Source: Tropicimonas sp. IMCC34043
GTDB taxonomy: Bacteria; Pseudomonadota; Alphaproteobacteria; Rhodobacterales; Rhodobacteraceae
DNA: 64,000 nucleotides
Assembly (NCBI RefSeq): GCF_003390845.1
Contig: NZ_QMEK01000007.1
Coordinates: 124,001-188,000, forward strand
Reading direction: 5' to 3'
Below, one piece after another: positions 48,396-61,818 of this stretch. The position numbers and the translations under genes are program-made. Each line of letters starts with the position of its first letter. The stretch's first letter is position 1. Below the pieces are notes generated by a model. That model did no database searches, had not been told where the DNA came from, and saw only the letters and a list, made by a program, of their open reading frames with translations.

Positions 48396-49121
48396 TCAGA
48401 CGGCGAGGAAGCCGCCGTCGACGGCAAGAACCGATCCGGTCATCATCGCGGCGTCGTCGCTCAGCACCATCGCGATGCTGCGGGCGACGTCATCGGTTCC
48501 GGCGAACCGGCCCAGCGGATGGCGCACCATCATCGGCTCGCTCTTGGCCGGATCGCTCCAGGCTTCAAGCGCAAGCTCGGTCAGGGTAATCGTCGGCGAG
48601 ACCGCGACGACGCGGATGCCGTGGGGGCCGAGTTCCTTGGCCATGACCCGTGTCGCGCCCTCGAGCCCCGCCTTCGAGGCGGCATAGCAGACGTGATCCT
48701 GAAACCCGCGATGCCCGGCGATGCTGGTGATATTGACGATCACGCCGCCGCCGCCCGCGGCGACCCGCGCAATCGCGAATTCCTGGGCACAGACGATGGC
48801 CGCGCGCAGGTTGACGCCTAGCACCGCATCGCAGCCCTCGTCGGTCATCTCGAGCACGCTTTCGAGCACGTTGATGCCGGCGCAGTTGACCAGCGCATCG
48901 CAGGTCCCGGCCTCTTTCATGGCGGCGCGCACCGCCTTCGCATCCGAGAAATCGGCCGCAATCACCCGCGCACCGATTTCCTCGGGCAGACCTTCGAGCG
49001 AGCGGGCGCTGCGGCTGAGCGCCACGATCTTTGCCCCGCGCGCGGCCAGCAGCGTGGCGGTTGCGCGCCCGATGCCCTTTCCCGCGCCGGTGACGATGAT
49101 TGTCTTTCCAGTGAACTCCAT
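48396..49121 (-). CDS. DCXR-like short-chain dehydrogenase (L-xylulose reductase / xylitol 4-dehydrogenase type)
   Basis: The 241-residue classical SDR has TGAGKGIG (11-18), R37 after the second strand (NADPH preference), S133 and Y146-x3-K150. The late segment TLTELALEAWSDPAKSEPMMVRHPLGRFA closely resembles mammalian dicarbonyl/L-xylulose reductase. It therefore probably interconverts L-xylulose and xylitol, or acts on a similar pentitol. The start at 49121 follows GAGGAAG. Its NADP bias beside two NAD-type dehydrogenases fits redox interconversion of several pentitols. Confidence 0.8.
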   Translation of the reverse strand: MEFTGKTIIVTGAGKGIGRATATLLAARGAKIVALSRSARSLEGLPEEIGARVIAADFSDAKAVRAAMKEAGTCDALVNCAGINVLESVLEMTDEGCDAVLGVNLRAAIVCAQEFAIARVAAGGGGVIVNITSIAGHRGFQDHVCYAASKAGLEGATRVMAKELGPHGIRVVAVSPTITLTELALEAWSDPAKSEPMMVRHPLGRFAGTDDVARSIAMVLSDDAAMMTGSVLAVDGGFLAV

Positions 49122-49233
49122 GGTCTTCCTCACAAGCTGGCCTGGCGGGTTGCGGCGCGGCCGATGGCGGTCGCGGCGGAGGATTGCAGGTCTGCCCAAC
49201 CCTCCGCAGGGTCTGTTTCGGATCGGTCGCCGG

Positions 49234-50220
49234 TCAGCGCCATTCGCGCCCGATGTAGATGGCGAGCAGGATGATGAGGCCCTTGATGACGTCCTGAAGG
49301 TAGGGGTTGATGCCCATCAGGTTCAGGCCGTTGTTCAGGATCCCGAGCAGCACCGCGCCGATCAGCGTGCCAAGGATCAGCCCCCGGCCGCCGGCGATCG
49401 AGGTGCCGCCCAGAACCACCGCCGCGATGGCATCGAGCTCGAATCCGACACCGGCGTTCGGTTGTCCGCTCATCAGGCGGCCGGTCAGCACGATTGCGGC
49501 CAGCGACGAGGTCAGCCCCGAGATCGTGTAGATCGCAAGCTTGATCCTCTGGGTCTTGACCCCCGACAGGCGCGCCGCCGTCTCGTTGCCGCCGATCGAA
49601 TAGACATGCCGGCCAAAGGGCGTGCGCTGCAGCAGAACCCAGGCGCAGGCATAGATCAGCACCATGAAGATCACCGGCACCGGGACGATGCCGATCCGGC
49701 CGATGCCGAACCACGACAGCCACGACGGCAGGCCGCTGATCGGATAGCCGCCGGAATAGATCAGCCCGAGGCCGCGGGCGATGCCCATGGTCGCAAGCGT
49801 GACGATGATTGCCGGCATCCGCCCCCAGGCCACCATGGCACCGTTGAACATGCCAAAGGCGATCCCGACCAGCACGCCACCGGCCAGACCGACGACCCCC
49901 GGCATCCCCATGTTGACGACCAGCCCGGCACAGATCGTGCCCGACAGCGCCATGACCGCGCCGACCGACAGGTCGATGCCGCCGGTCAGGATGACAAAGG
50001 TCATGCCGACGGCAAGGATGCCGACGATCGAGACCTGCCGCAACACGTTGAATATGTTGTCGAAGCTGAAGAAGTTCTCGCTGGCGAGCCCCATCAGGAG
50101 CGACACGACGATCAGCCCGGCAAGCGGCAGCACAAGCGGCGAGCGCAGCATCTGGCCGATCTGGAGTTTCGGGCGTCTGGTCTGTTTGACCGGGGTGGTG
50201 GCTGTGGTGTCAGGCTGCAT
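49234..50220 (-). CDS. RbsC-type ABC importer permease
   Basis: The 328-residue inner-membrane permease is of the ribose/xylose class. Hallmarks are [50 protein letters not shown] and the ATPase-contact run [30 protein letters not shown]. It overlaps the ATPase gene by 11 bases. It probably forms a homodimeric channel for a pentitol delivered by the adjacent binding protein. Confidence 0.92.
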   Translation of the reverse strand: MQPDTTATTPVKQTRRPKLQIGQMLRSPLVLPLAGLIVVSLLMGLASENFFSFDNIFNVLRQVSIVGILAVGMTFVILTGGIDLSVGAVMALSGTICAGLVVNMGMPGVVGLAGGVLVGIAFGMFNGAMVAWGRMPAIIVTLATMGIARGLGLIYSGGYPISGLPSWLSWFGIGRIGIVPVPVIFMVLIYACAWVLLQRTPFGRHVYSIGGNETAARLSGVKTQRIKLAIYTISGLTSSLAAIVLTGRLMSGQPNAGVGFELDAIAAVVLGGTSIAGGRGLILGTLIGAVLLGILNNGLNLMGINPYLQDVIKGLIILLAIYIGREWR

Positions 50221-51712
50221 TTTCTTTCCTCCCGGTCGTTGCGTAGGTCATGATCTTCTCGGAAGTGATGTCGCTGCCATCGACTGTGGCCACGATCCCG
50301 CCGTCCCGGAACACGCACACCCGGTCCGACATGCCGAGGATTTCGGGCAATTCGGACGAGATCATGATGATCGAGCATCCTCGCGCAGTGAGATCGCGCA
50401 TGAGGTGATAGATTTCGGCCTTCGCCCCGACGTCGATCCCGCGGGTCGGTTCGTCGAAGATCAGGACCTTCATGTCGTGGTTCAGCCAGCGGGCGACCAC
50501 GACTTTCTGCTGGTTGCCGCCCGACAGGGTATCGAGCCGGTCAAACGGGCTGTTGGCCTTCACGCTGACCTGGCTCATGGCCTCCTGCGTGCAGTAGAGC
50601 TCTTTCTTCAGGTCGATGAAGAAACGGTTCCTGGCGTATTTCGCATAATTGTTGATCGAGATGTTGCGCACGATCGAGAAGCTGGTGATCAGCCCCTGTT
50701 CCTTCCGGCTTTCGGGCAGCAGCCCGATCCCTGCGGCAAGCCCGTCGGCGGGTTCGCGGAACCGCACCTCCTTGCCTTCCATCTTCATCTTGCAGCGCGC
50801 CGCGGGATGGGCGCCGAGCATGGCAAGCGCGGTTTCGGTCCGCCCCGAGCCGACCAGCCCGGCAAAGCCCAGCACCTCGCCCCGGCGCAGCGCGAAGGAC
50901 GAGACCGGCCCGCCGCGGGCAAGCTGGATCTCCTCGACCTCGAGCACCGGATCGGCCTTGGGCAACAGATCCCGCCGCGGCGGGAAGTTGTGTTCGATCC
51001 GCCGGCCCACCATCATCTCGACCAGACGGTCGTTGTCGACGTCCGCGACGTCGCAGGTGGCGACGTATTCGCCATCGCGCAGCACGGTGATCCGGTCGCA
51101 GATCTCGAAGATCTCTTCCAGATGGTGGGAAATGAACACGATGGCGACGCCCTTGCGCCGCAGCTCGCGCAGCACCTTGAACAGGTGTTCCACCTCGCTC
51201 GGCGTCAGCGTCGCGGTCGGTTCGTCGAGCACGAGGATACGGGCCTCGAGCGACAGCGCCTTGGCGATCTCGACGAACTGCTGTTCGGCGACCGACAGGT
51301 CCGCCACCGGGGCGTTCAGCGGCAGCTCGACATCGAGCTGGGCCAGGATCTCGCGCGCCCGTTTTCGCATGGCGCGGCGGTCGAGCAGGCCAAAGCGGTT
51401 GCAGATCTCGCGGGCGAGAAACATGTTCTCGAACGCCGACAGGTAGGGAATGAGGCTGAATTCCTGAAAGACGATGCCGATCCCCGCCTCGATGGCCTCG
51501 TCGTAATTGGCGAAGTGTTGTTCCTCGCCGTTGATCTTGATGGTTCCGTCGCTGGCCTGGATGATGCCGCACAGAACCTTCATCAGGGTCGATTTCCCGG
51601 CGCCGTTTTCACCCAGCAGCGCGTGCACCTCGCCAGCGCGCACTTCGAGATCGACGCCGTGCAGGACTTCGACCTTGCCGAAGCTTTTCTTGATGTTCTT
51701 CAGTTCCAGCAT
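50210..51712 (-). CDS. RbsA-type ABC importer ATP-binding protein
   Basis: The 500-residue protein has two ATPase halves. The first has Walker [10 protein letters not shown], signature [15 protein letters not shown] and Walker [12 protein letters not shown]. The second has a degenerate Walker A (GLVGSGRTE), signature [15 protein letters not shown] and [15 protein letters not shown]. This is the standard monosaccharide-importer ATPase. A strong hairpin separates it from the binding-protein gene upstream. Confidence 0.92.
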   Translation of the reverse strand: MLELKNIKKSFGKVEVLHGVDLEVRAGEVHALLGENGAGKSTLMKVLCGIIQASDGTIKINGEEQHFANYDEAIEAGIGIVFQEFSLIPYLSAFENMFLAREICNRFGLLDRRAMRKRAREILAQLDVELPLNAPVADLSVAEQQFVEIAKALSLEARILVLDEPTATLTPSEVEHLFKVLRELRRKGVAIVFISHHLEEIFEICDRITVLRDGEYVATCDVADVDNDRLVEMMVGRRIEHNFPPRRDLLPKADPVLEVEEIQLARGGPVSSFALRRGEVLGFAGLVGSGRTETALAMLGAHPAARCKMKMEGKEVRFREPADGLAAGIGLLPESRKEQGLITSFSIVRNISINNYAKYARNRFFIDLKKELYCTQEAMSQVSVKANSPFDRLDTLSGGNQQKVVVARWLNHDMKVLIFDEPTRGIDVGAKAEIYHLMRDLTARGCSIIMISSELPEILGMSDRVCVFRDGGIVATVDGSDITSEKIMTYATTGRKENAA

Positions 51713-51734
51713 GGGGGCCCCGACAGGTTGGAGG

Positions 51735-51770
51735 AAAAGGTGCCACCCCCGCGACAGGCGCGGGGGTGGC
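51735..51770 (-). terminator. Hairpin with T tract between the binding-protein and ATPase genes
   Basis: The 12-bp arms GCCACCCCCGCG (51742-51753) and CGCGGGGGTGGC (51759-51770) are perfectly complementary. On the minus strand they are followed by ACCTTTTCC. Partial termination here would give more binding protein than ATPase and permease. Confidence 0.65.
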
Positions 51771-51784
51771 GAGGGAGGAGACCT

Positions 51785-52702
51785 TTACCAGCTGAAGCCT
51801 TCGGCGTTCTCGGAGTCGACGACCCGGACGTCGATCGGCACTTCGGCCGGGACAACGCGGGCGCCCCAGAGCTGGGCCAGCGCCATGCCAAGACCGACAC
51901 GGACCTGGTCACGCGGGAACTGCGCCGTGGTTTCGATGAAGGGCGTGCCCTTCGCGATCGCATCGACGGCTTCGGGGGCACCATCGACCGAGGTCAGCTT
52001 GATGTCGCGGCCCGAACCCTGGATCGCCGACAGCGCACCCATGGCGCCACCGTCGTTGACCGAGAACACACCTTCGAGATTCGGGTGCGCCTGGATCATG
52101 TTCTCGACCACGCCGAGCGCGACCGAGCGGTCCTGACGGCCGTTCTGGACGTCGACGAGCGTGATGCCCGGGAACTCTTCCAGAGCCGCCTTGCAGCCTT
52201 CGACGCGCTGCAGGATCGGGATGACCGGGATACCGTCGAGGATGGCGACTTCGCCGTCACCGTCGAGAGATTCGGAGAGGTACTTGCACGACATGTAGCC
52301 GGCATCGCGGTTCTTCGAGCCGACGAAGGTGTCGACCGGGCCGTTGGCATTGGCATCAACCGCGACGACGATCACGCCGGCGTCCTTGGCCATCTTGACG
52401 GCGGCCTCGATCCCGGCGCTGTCGGTCGGGTTCAGCAGCAGGATGTCGATGTTTTGCTGCAGCATGTCCTCGACGTCCGAGATCTGCTTGGCAACATCGT
52501 GGCCCGCATCGGTGACGATGACTTCGGCGCCAAGGAAGTCTGCGGCTTCCATCAGCGCTTCCTGCATCGAGACGAAGTAGGGGTTGTTCATCTCCTGAAA
52601 GGTCATGCCGATCTTCAGCTTGCCATCCGCGGCCGACGCGATCGCGGCCGAGGCGACGACGCCGATTGCGGCGACGGAGACGGTTCTCATCAAGGTTTTC
52701 AT
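51785..52702 (-). CDS. RbsB-type periplasmic binding protein of a pentitol/sugar ABC importer
   Basis: The 305-residue protein has a Sec signal peptide (1-24, ending AAIASA). The mature protein follows the type-1 sugar-binding fold: KIGMTFQEMNNPYFVSMQEAL, DILLLNPTDSAGIEAAVKMAKDAGVIVVAVD, and GVFSVNDGGAMGALSAIQGSGRDIKLTSVDG. The enzymes of the operon suggest ribitol, xylitol or a similar five-carbon polyol. It is the first gene of the operon. Confidence 0.9.
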   Translation of the reverse strand: MKTLMRTVSVAAIGVVASAAIASAADGKLKIGMTFQEMNNPYFVSMQEALMEAADFLGAEVIVTDAGHDVAKQISDVEDMLQQNIDILLLNPTDSAGIEAAVKMAKDAGVIVVAVDANANGPVDTFVGSKNRDAGYMSCKYLSESLDGDGEVAILDGIPVIPILQRVEGCKAALEEFPGITLVDVQNGRQDRSVALGVVENMIQAHPNLEGVFSVNDGGAMGALSAIQGSGRDIKLTSVDGAPEAVDAIAKGTPFIETTAQFPRDQVRVGLGMALAQLWGARVVPAEVPIDVRVVDSENAEGFSW

Positions 52703-52798
52703 AGGGGTTCCTCCCAGTTGCTAAAGTAGTCAAGCCATCCCCGTTCGCAGCCTGCACAATGCCTGCCACGCGGGGAATTTCTGTTTTTCGGTCGTTTG

Positions 52799-53683
52799 TT
52801 ATCCGGCCATTCGCACCAGATCGTTTGCTGCGAAGGTGGCGCGAAACTGTGTCGGGGACATCCCTTTCAGCTTCAGGAAGTGCCGGTTGAAGTTCGACAG
52901 ATTTGAAAAGCCGATGTCATAGCAAATGTCGGCCACACGCACGTCGGGATCCGACAGCAGCATCTGGCAGGCAAGATCGATGCGCAGTTCGTTCTTGTAG
53001 CGCACCAGCGTCGTGCCGGTGTGCCGCTTGAACGACCGCGAGAAGGCGCTCGGGCTCTGCCCGGTCCGGTCGGCCAGTTCGGATTCGGACACAGGCGCGG
53101 TCAGGTTCTCGCGCAGATAGGCAATCGCGCCGTTGATCCCGGTCTCGTCCGCCTTGCCCATGTTGAGCTGGAAGTTGAGGCTGGCCAGGATCTGCGGCTC
53201 GGGGGCGCGGACCAGCAGATCGACGATCTCGCAGAACAGCGCAATGCGCCGGACCCCGCGGGCGTCCATCAGCTGGGTCATCAGCGGCGTGATCTGGGCG
53301 CCGGTCTCGGCATCGAACAAAAGCCCCCGGCGGCTGCGGTCGAGCAGCGGGCGAAAGGCCTGAAACTCGGGAATGACGTCGAGCGCGCTGTCGATGAAGG
53401 ATTCGGCAAACTGGATCACCTGGCTGCGCCGCGGCGAGATGGTGCCGGCGGGCACATTGCTGATCCAGTTCTGCGGCAGGTTCGGACCGACCATCACCAG
53501 TTGGCCAGGTGCGAAATGTCCGATGTGATCACCGATATAAAATCGGCCCGAAGTCGCGACGACCAGGTGAATTTCGTATTCGGGATGATAGTGCCAGCGT
53601 ACCGTGCGGAACGGATATCCGTGGTGCCACGCGGCAAAGGACTCGCCTTTGCGGATGTGGACCAGCTCCAGATCTGGTTGCAT
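52799..53683 (-). CDS. AraC-family transcriptional regulator of the pentitol operon
   Basis: The 294-residue protein has an N-terminal cupin-like effector domain (YHPEYEIHLVVATSGRFYIGDHIGHFAPGQLVMVGPNLPQNW) and a C-terminal double helix-turn-helix from ~190 (GAIAYLRENLTAPVSESELADRTGQSPSAFSRSFKRHTG ... VADICYDIGFSNLSNFNRHFLKLKGMSPTQFR). Start 53683 follows GGGAGACGAG. It lies directly upstream of and in the same direction as the importer genes, so it likely activates them in response to a polyol. Confidence 0.88.
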   Translation of the reverse strand: MQPDLELVHIRKGESFAAWHHGYPFRTVRWHYHPEYEIHLVVATSGRFYIGDHIGHFAPGQLVMVGPNLPQNWISNVPAGTISPRRSQVIQFAESFIDSALDVIPEFQAFRPLLDRSRRGLLFDAETGAQITPLMTQLMDARGVRRIALFCEIVDLLVRAPEPQILASLNFQLNMGKADETGINGAIAYLRENLTAPVSESELADRTGQSPSAFSRSFKRHTGTTLVRYKNELRIDLACQMLLSDPDVRVADICYDIGFSNLSNFNRHFLKLKGMSPTQFRATFAANDLVRMAG

Positions 53684-53997
53684 GTCTCGTCTCCCCGTCG
53701 CCGCCGGTCCTGCTCTCCCCAAGCTGGATGATCCGTTCGGCGCTGGAGTCCAACCTACAGCTTTCACCTCGTGTTATCCACGACCCTACGAAGAAATTAC
53801 TGATACGAATTTGACCGGTTAACGCAAGAAACTACTCATGACGTTAGGGTCACCGCCCCCGCGCGACACCAGGGGGAGTGTCGTCGTCCGGGTGCGGTGT
53901 ACCGAGTCGCGGATGCTCTGACCCAGGTGTCTGGACCGCCGGCACGGTTGCAAAGCCGGATTGCCGCCGGTCGCGCGCCGCGCCATCGCAAAACGAA
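53684..53997. other. Intergenic region upstream of the AraC regulator
   Basis: No gene is seen. The part nearest the regulator (53760-53840) is AT-rich and should hold its promoter. The rest up to the xylitol dehydrogenase terminator is GC-rich with no clear repeat. Confidence 0.4.
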
Positions 53998-54024
53998 ACG
54001 GGCGGGCTGTAACAGCCCGCCCGT
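53990..54024 (-). terminator. Rho-independent terminator of the xylitol dehydrogenase gene
   Basis: The perfect 12-bp arms ACGGGCGGGCTG (53998-54009) and CAGCCCGCCCGT (54013-54024) flank a 3-base loop. On the minus strand they are followed by TTCGTTTTG. A second dyad, GTATCA-N7-TGATAC (54031-54049), lies between it and the stop codon. Confidence 0.82.
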
Positions 54025-54079
54025 CCTGACGTATCATGCTTTGTGATACGGGCCTGCGCGGCCCGCATCAGGCCGCCGC

Positions 54080-55123
54080 TCAGGCGACCGGCATCTCGAT
54101 CTGGATCTTCACGTCGGTGTTGCGCGCCTCGACCGCCCGGTCGAAGGCCGCGATGCTGTCGGCAAAGGGCAGCGTCGCCGAGATCAGCGGCTTCAGATCG
54201 ACCTTGCCGGCCCCGATCAGCGCGATGGCACGGTCATAGATGTTGGCATAGCGGAACACGGTCTCGACCCGCAGCTCCTTGGCCTGCAGCGCGACGATGT
54301 CGACCGGGACCGGATCGACCGGCATGCCCACCAGAACGACCGCCCCGCCCGGCCGCGCCAGCGACGCGATGTCGAAGATCGCCGGGGCCGAGCCGGAACA
54401 TTCGAACACTACATCGGCGCCCCAGCCGTCCGTCGCCTCGGCAATTGCCTGCGCCGTGGGCTGTTCGGTGATGTTGATGGTCTCGATCCCGTCATACTTG
54501 CCGATGATATCGAGCTTTGGCTGGGCAAGGTCGGCGACATAGACCTTGGCGCAGCCCCCCGCGAGGGCCGCAAGCGCGGTCATCATCCCGATCGGGCCTG
54601 CGCCGGTCACGACGCCGATGTCGCCGGGCTGGATGCGGGCGCGCAGCGCGCTTTGCATGCCGATGGCGAAGGGTTCGACCATTGCGCCTTCGGCAAAGGA
54701 CACGTTCTTCGGCAGCTTGTAGGTAAAGGCGGCGGGATGCACGACTTCGGGCGTCAGGCAGCCGTGAACCGGCGGCGTCGCCCAGAAGGTCACGGCCGGA
54801 TCGACGTTGTAGATCCCGAGCTTCGAGGCCCGCGAGGTCGGATTTGGCACGCCCGGTTCCATGCAGACCCGGTCGCCGACCGACAGGCCCGTCACCCCGG
54901 CGCCGATCTCGGTGACGACGCCGGCGGCCTCGTGGCCAAGGATCATCGGCTCGCGCACCACGAAATGCCCGATCTTGCCGTGGGTATAATAGTGGACGTC
55001 CGAGCCGCAGACCCCGACCGTGCGGATTGCCACCCGCACATCCTGCGGGCCGAGGTCCAGTGGCACGGGAAAGTCCCGAAGTGACAGTTTACCTTTTTCC
55101 TCGAGAACAAGCGCCGTTGCCAT
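54080..55123 (-). CDS. Xylitol dehydrogenase, zinc-dependent medium-chain type, no structural-zinc cysteines
   Basis: The 347-residue protein should oxidise xylitol to D-xylulose with NAD. The catalytic zinc site is C39 ([10 protein letters not shown]), H64-E65 (GHEAAG) and E~149 (MVEPFAIG). The segment that carries four structural-zinc Cys in sorbitol dehydrogenase relatives reads [30 protein letters not shown], without those Cys. That is the form I recall from Morganella xylitol dehydrogenase. The Rossmann motif is GAGPIG. It sits in its own unit upstream of the AraC regulator, ending at a strong terminator. Confidence 0.86.
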   Translation of the reverse strand: MATALVLEEKGKLSLRDFPVPLDLGPQDVRVAIRTVGVCGSDVHYYTHGKIGHFVVREPMILGHEAAGVVTEIGAGVTGLSVGDRVCMEPGVPNPTSRASKLGIYNVDPAVTFWATPPVHGCLTPEVVHPAAFTYKLPKNVSFAEGAMVEPFAIGMQSALRARIQPGDIGVVTGAGPIGMMTALAALAGGCAKVYVADLAQPKLDIIGKYDGIETINITEQPTAQAIAEATDGWGADVVFECSGSAPAIFDIASLARPGGAVVLVGMPVDPVPVDIVALQAKELRVETVFRYANIYDRAIALIGAGKVDLKPLISATLPFADSIAAFDRAVEARNTDVKIQIEMPVA

Positions 55124-55572
55124 GATTTCCTCCTAGCTTCTGGTTGCCCGCAGCCTGCTGACGCTTGCGCCAGCATCGCTGCCGCGGGTATTTTTGGCCC
55201 AGGAGTCACAGCAGGACGCCAACGGGCTGAACTTGTAAACGCCACAGCCCTGTTGCGGTCGATCAATTCTCGGCACCGGCAAAAATAGTATCGGACGGCA
55301 GTGGCGCATTTCCCAGAAGCGGGGTGACATCCGCCGCCCGGGTGCCCGCCGGGTCCGCCGGCCGCCGGTACTTTCCTGCCGACGTGCGAATCGAGTCGGT
55401 GGCCGTCGCGATCGTCCGGCAGCAGGCGTGCCGGGACGGCGCATTGGGGCAAAAGGCGGTGCCCCGCCGCCCAATGTGAATGGCCTGCATGAAGATGATG
55501 ATGATTATGAATTTCATATCATCGCGAATCCGGAGTAGGAGGGGCGGATCACATCAAGGATTCCAGGCCCCA
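55124..55572. other. Divergent promoter region between xylitol dehydrogenase and metH
   Basis: There is no credible gene in this gap. It should contain the promoters of both genes. On the metH side, a run of GAT triplets (55493-55505) leads into a 13-bp dyad (see 55506-55518). I could not fit a cobalamin or SAM riboswitch fold by eye. Confidence 0.4.
55506..55518. promoter_or_regulatory. Dyad TATGAA-T-TTCATA upstream of metH
   Basis: This perfect 13-bp palindrome lies 55 bases before the metH start, in an AT-rich patch of a GC-rich genome. Position suggests an operator for a methionine-cycle regulator (MetR-, SahR- or SamR-like). The regulator is not identified here. Confidence 0.45.
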
Positions 55573-59340
<3,768 letters not shown>

Positions 59341-59379
59341 GGCCCGGCCGCCCTGCCCGCCCCTGTCCGGGGGGCCGGC

Positions 59380-59802
59380 TCAGGGCGCCGGTTTCTTCCT
59401 GACCCGTATCAGCGTGGTCTGGGCGACGATTTCATAGCCCAGGTCATCGACCAGCGCGCGGCGCAGGCGGTTGATGTCCTCGCTTGCCAGTTCGATCATC
59501 TCGCCGGTGTCGACATCGACAAGGTGGTCGTGCTCGGCGGCGGGCGTGATCTCGAACCGTGCCGGATCGCTTTCGAACGTCAGCTTGCGCACCAGTCCGG
59601 CCTCTTCGAGCGCCGAGAGGGTGCGATAGACCGTGGCGAACGAGACCGCACCATCGACCTTCCTTGCGCGCTCGAACAGCTCGTCGGCACTCGGATGGTC
59701 GACCGAATCCTTCAGGATCGCCATCACGGTCATGCGCTGATGAGTGACCCGCAACCCGGCATCGCGCAGCGCTTGGGCAAATTCGGTCGACTGGGCACAC
59801 AT
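59380..59802 (-). CDS. mur: Fur-family regulator, manganese-responsive Mur type
   Basis: The 140-residue protein has a winged helix (residues ~10-80, GLRVTHQRMTVMAILKDSVDHPSADELFERARKVDGAVSFATVYRTLSALEEAGLV) and a C-terminal metal domain with EHDHLVDVDTGEMIE. The CxxC zinc pair of classical Fur is absent, as in alphaproteobacterial Mur proteins. It is divergent from sitABCD, and the 142-base gap contains two matching boxes. This is the arrangement known from Rhizobium and Rhodobacter, where Mur represses Mn uptake when manganese is plentiful. Confidence 0.88.
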   Translation of the reverse strand: MCAQSTEFAQALRDAGLRVTHQRMTVMAILKDSVDHPSADELFERARKVDGAVSFATVYRTLSALEEAGLVRKLTFESDPARFEITPAAEHDHLVDVDTGEMIELASEDINRLRRALVDDLGYEIVAQTTLIRVRKKPAP

Positions 59803-59861
59803 CTGCGATCTCCTTCCGGGAGGTGACCTTATACCCATCGTGGCGGCATCACGCAACGTAT

Positions 59862-59911
59862 TGCGAATGCCTCGCATTCACAGCTATACTTGCAAATGCT
59901 TCTCATTTACA
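59862..59911. promoter_or_regulatory. Two Mur-type boxes between mur and sitA
   Basis: Box 1, TGCGAATG-N5-CATTCACA (59862-59882), and box 2, TGCAAATG-N5-CATTTACA (59891-59911), are 29 bp apart and differ at only a few positions. Both resemble Fur/MRS-type imperfect palindromes. They sit before the sitA start and can also govern mur. Confidence 0.75.
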
Positions 59912-59944
59912 TGCAGAATGACCGAGGCAGAGGAAACCGGACTC

Positions 59945-60847
59945 ATGATCGCAATGACCAGACGCCTGCTGGCGGCCACAGCCCTTGGACTTCTGTTCGC
60001 GCAGGCGGCCCTTGGCGCCGAGCGGATGAAGGTCGTGACCACCTTCACGGTTCTGGCGGATATGGCGGGCCGGGTGGCGGGCGATGCCGCCGAGGTCGTG
60101 TCGATCACCAAGCCCGGCGCCGAGATCCATGGCTATGAGCCGACGCCGCAGGACATCGTGCGCGCCCATGGCGCCGATCTGATCCTGTGGAACGGCATGA
60201 ACCTGGAACTGTGGTTCGAACAATTCCTGTCGAACCTCGGCGACGTGCCCTCGGTCACGCTGACCGACGGGATCGACCCGATCCCGATCTCGGCCGGCGC
60301 CTATCAGGGCAAGCCCAACCCGCACGCCTGGATGGGGCTCGACAATGCGCTGATCTATATCGACAATATCGAGGCAGCCTTTGCCGCGAACGATCCCACG
60401 AATGCGGCGATCTATGCCGCGAATGCCGCGGCCTACAAGGCCGAGCTGCGCGCGACGCTGGAGCCATTGCGCCAGCAGATCGCCGCGATCCCCGAGGATC
60501 AGCGCTGGCTGGTCACCTGCGAGGGCGCCTTCAGCTATCTCGCCCGCGACTTCGGTTTGAAGGAGCTCTACCTCTGGCCGATGAACGCCGACCAGATGGG
60601 CACGCCGCAACAGGTGCGCAGCGTCATCGACGGGGTCAAGGCGCATCAGATCCCGGTGGTGTTCTGCGAAAGCACGGTCAATCAGGCCCCGGCAAAGCAG
60701 GTCGCCCGCGAGACCGGGGCCGCCTATGGCGGGGTGCTTTACGTCGACAGCCTGTCCGAACCGGGCGGGCCGGTGCCGGGCTACCTCGATCTGCTGGCGG
60801 TCACTGCGCAGACCATCGCCGACGGTCTCGCCGGTGCCGGCAACTGA
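59945..60847 (+). CDS. sitA: Manganese/iron ABC importer periplasmic binding protein SitA
   Basis: The 300-residue protein has a signal peptide (1-23, [20 protein letters not shown]). Metal ligands appear in [10 protein letters not shown] (His), PNPHAWM (His), [13 protein letters not shown] (Glu) and VDSLSEPGG (Asp). The run [15 protein letters not shown] is typical of SitA-type Mn/Fe receptors. Start 59945 is supported by AGAGGAAA upstream. An in-frame ATG at 59918 would only add a charged lead. Confidence 0.92.
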   Translation: MIAMTRRLLAATALGLLFAQAALGAERMKVVTTFTVLADMAGRVAGDAAEVVSITKPGAEIHGYEPTPQDIVRAHGADLILWNGMNLELWFEQFLSNLGDVPSVTLTDGIDPIPISAGAYQGKPNPHAWMGLDNALIYIDNIEAAFAANDPTNAAIYAANAAAYKAELRATLEPLRQQIAAIPEDQRWLVTCEGAFSYLARDFGLKELYLWPMNADQMGTPQQVRSVIDGVKAHQIPVVFCESTVNQAPAKQVARETGAAYGGVLYVDSLSEPGGPVPGYLDLLAVTAQTIADGLAGAGN

Positions 60848-60909
60848 GCGCTGCCCCGGACCGGGCCAATTCAACCGCCGGGGATGTCCCGGCAGAAGGA
60901 CGCAACGCC

Positions 60910-61818
60910 ATGCGTGACAGCAACACCGCCGCAGCGGCCACCGGTCCGGCCATCGATCCCGCAGACGATCCGGGCGGCGGGATCCGTGCGCGCGACGTCA
61001 CCGTCACCTATCGCAACGGCCACACCGCGCTGAGGAATGCCTCGTTCGAGATCCCGCGCGGCACGGTGACGGCCCTTGTCGGTGTGAACGGTTCGGGCAA
61101 ATCGACCCTGTTCAAGGCCATCATGGGCTTTGTCCCCGCCGCCCGGGGCGAGATCACGCTGCTGGGGATGAGCGTGAAGGACGCGCTGCGCCGCAATCTC
61201 GTCTCCTATGTCCCGCAGGCCGAGGAAGTCGACTGGTCGTTCCCGGTGCTGGTCGAGGATGTGGTGATGATGGGCCGGTTCGGTCACATGGGGTTCCTGC
61301 GCCGCCCGTCGAAAGCCGATCATGCGGCGGTCGAGGTGGCGCTCGACCGGGTCAACATGCAGGACTTTCGCAGCCGCCAGATCGGCGAGTTGTCGGGCGG
61401 GCAGAAAAAGCGCGTCTTCCTGGCCCGGGCGCTGGCGCAGGCCGGTCAGGTCATCCTGCTCGACGAGCCCTTCACCGGGGTCGATGTCACGACCGAGGAA
61501 CAGATCGTCGCGCTGCTGCGCGAGTTGCGCGCCGAGGGGCGGGTGATGCTGGTCTCGACCCACAACCTCGGCTCGGTGCCCGAATATTGCGACCGCGCGG
61601 TTCTGATCCGCGGGACGGTGCTGGCCTATGGCCCGACCGCGACGACATTTACCCGCGCCAACCTCGAGGATGCCTTCGGCGGCGTGCTGCGCCACTTCAC
61701 GCTGGGCGGCGGGACGCTGCACGACGATGACGATCCGCGGCGGGTCACGATCCTCAGCGACGACGAACGCCCGCTGGTCCAGTACGGCGAGCGCACCATG
61801 CGGGAGGGCGGCGAATGA
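60910..61818 (+). CDS. sitB: Manganese/iron ABC importer ATP-binding protein SitB
   Basis: The 302-residue ATPase has Walker [10 protein letters not shown], signature [15 protein letters not shown] and Walker [12 protein letters not shown]. An N-terminal extension of about 25 Ala/Pro/Asp residues precedes the fold. The tail after residue ~250 ([17 protein letters not shown]) is acidic and may sense metal or lie free. Its stop overlaps sitC by four bases (ATGA). Confidence 0.92.
   Translation: MRDSNTAAAATGPAIDPADDPGGGIRARDVTVTYRNGHTALRNASFEIPRGTVTALVGVNGSGKSTLFKAIMGFVPAARGEITLLGMSVKDALRRNLVSYVPQAEEVDWSFPVLVEDVVMMGRFGHMGFLRRPSKADHAAVEVALDRVNMQDFRSRQIGELSGGQKKRVFLARALAQAGQVILLDEPFTGVDVTTEEQIVALLRELRAEGRVMLVSTHNLGSVPEYCDRAVLIRGTVLAYGPTATTFTRANLEDAFGGVLRHFTLGGGTLHDDDDPRRVTILSDDERPLVQYGERTMREGGE

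Noticed and set aside
55288-55297. GTATCGGACG, identical to part of the dioxygenase-promoter dyad, near xylitol dehydrogenase and metH
   Set aside because: Only one half-site is present, without the inverted partner. A single exact 10-mer of this kind can occur by chance in a 64-kb window.
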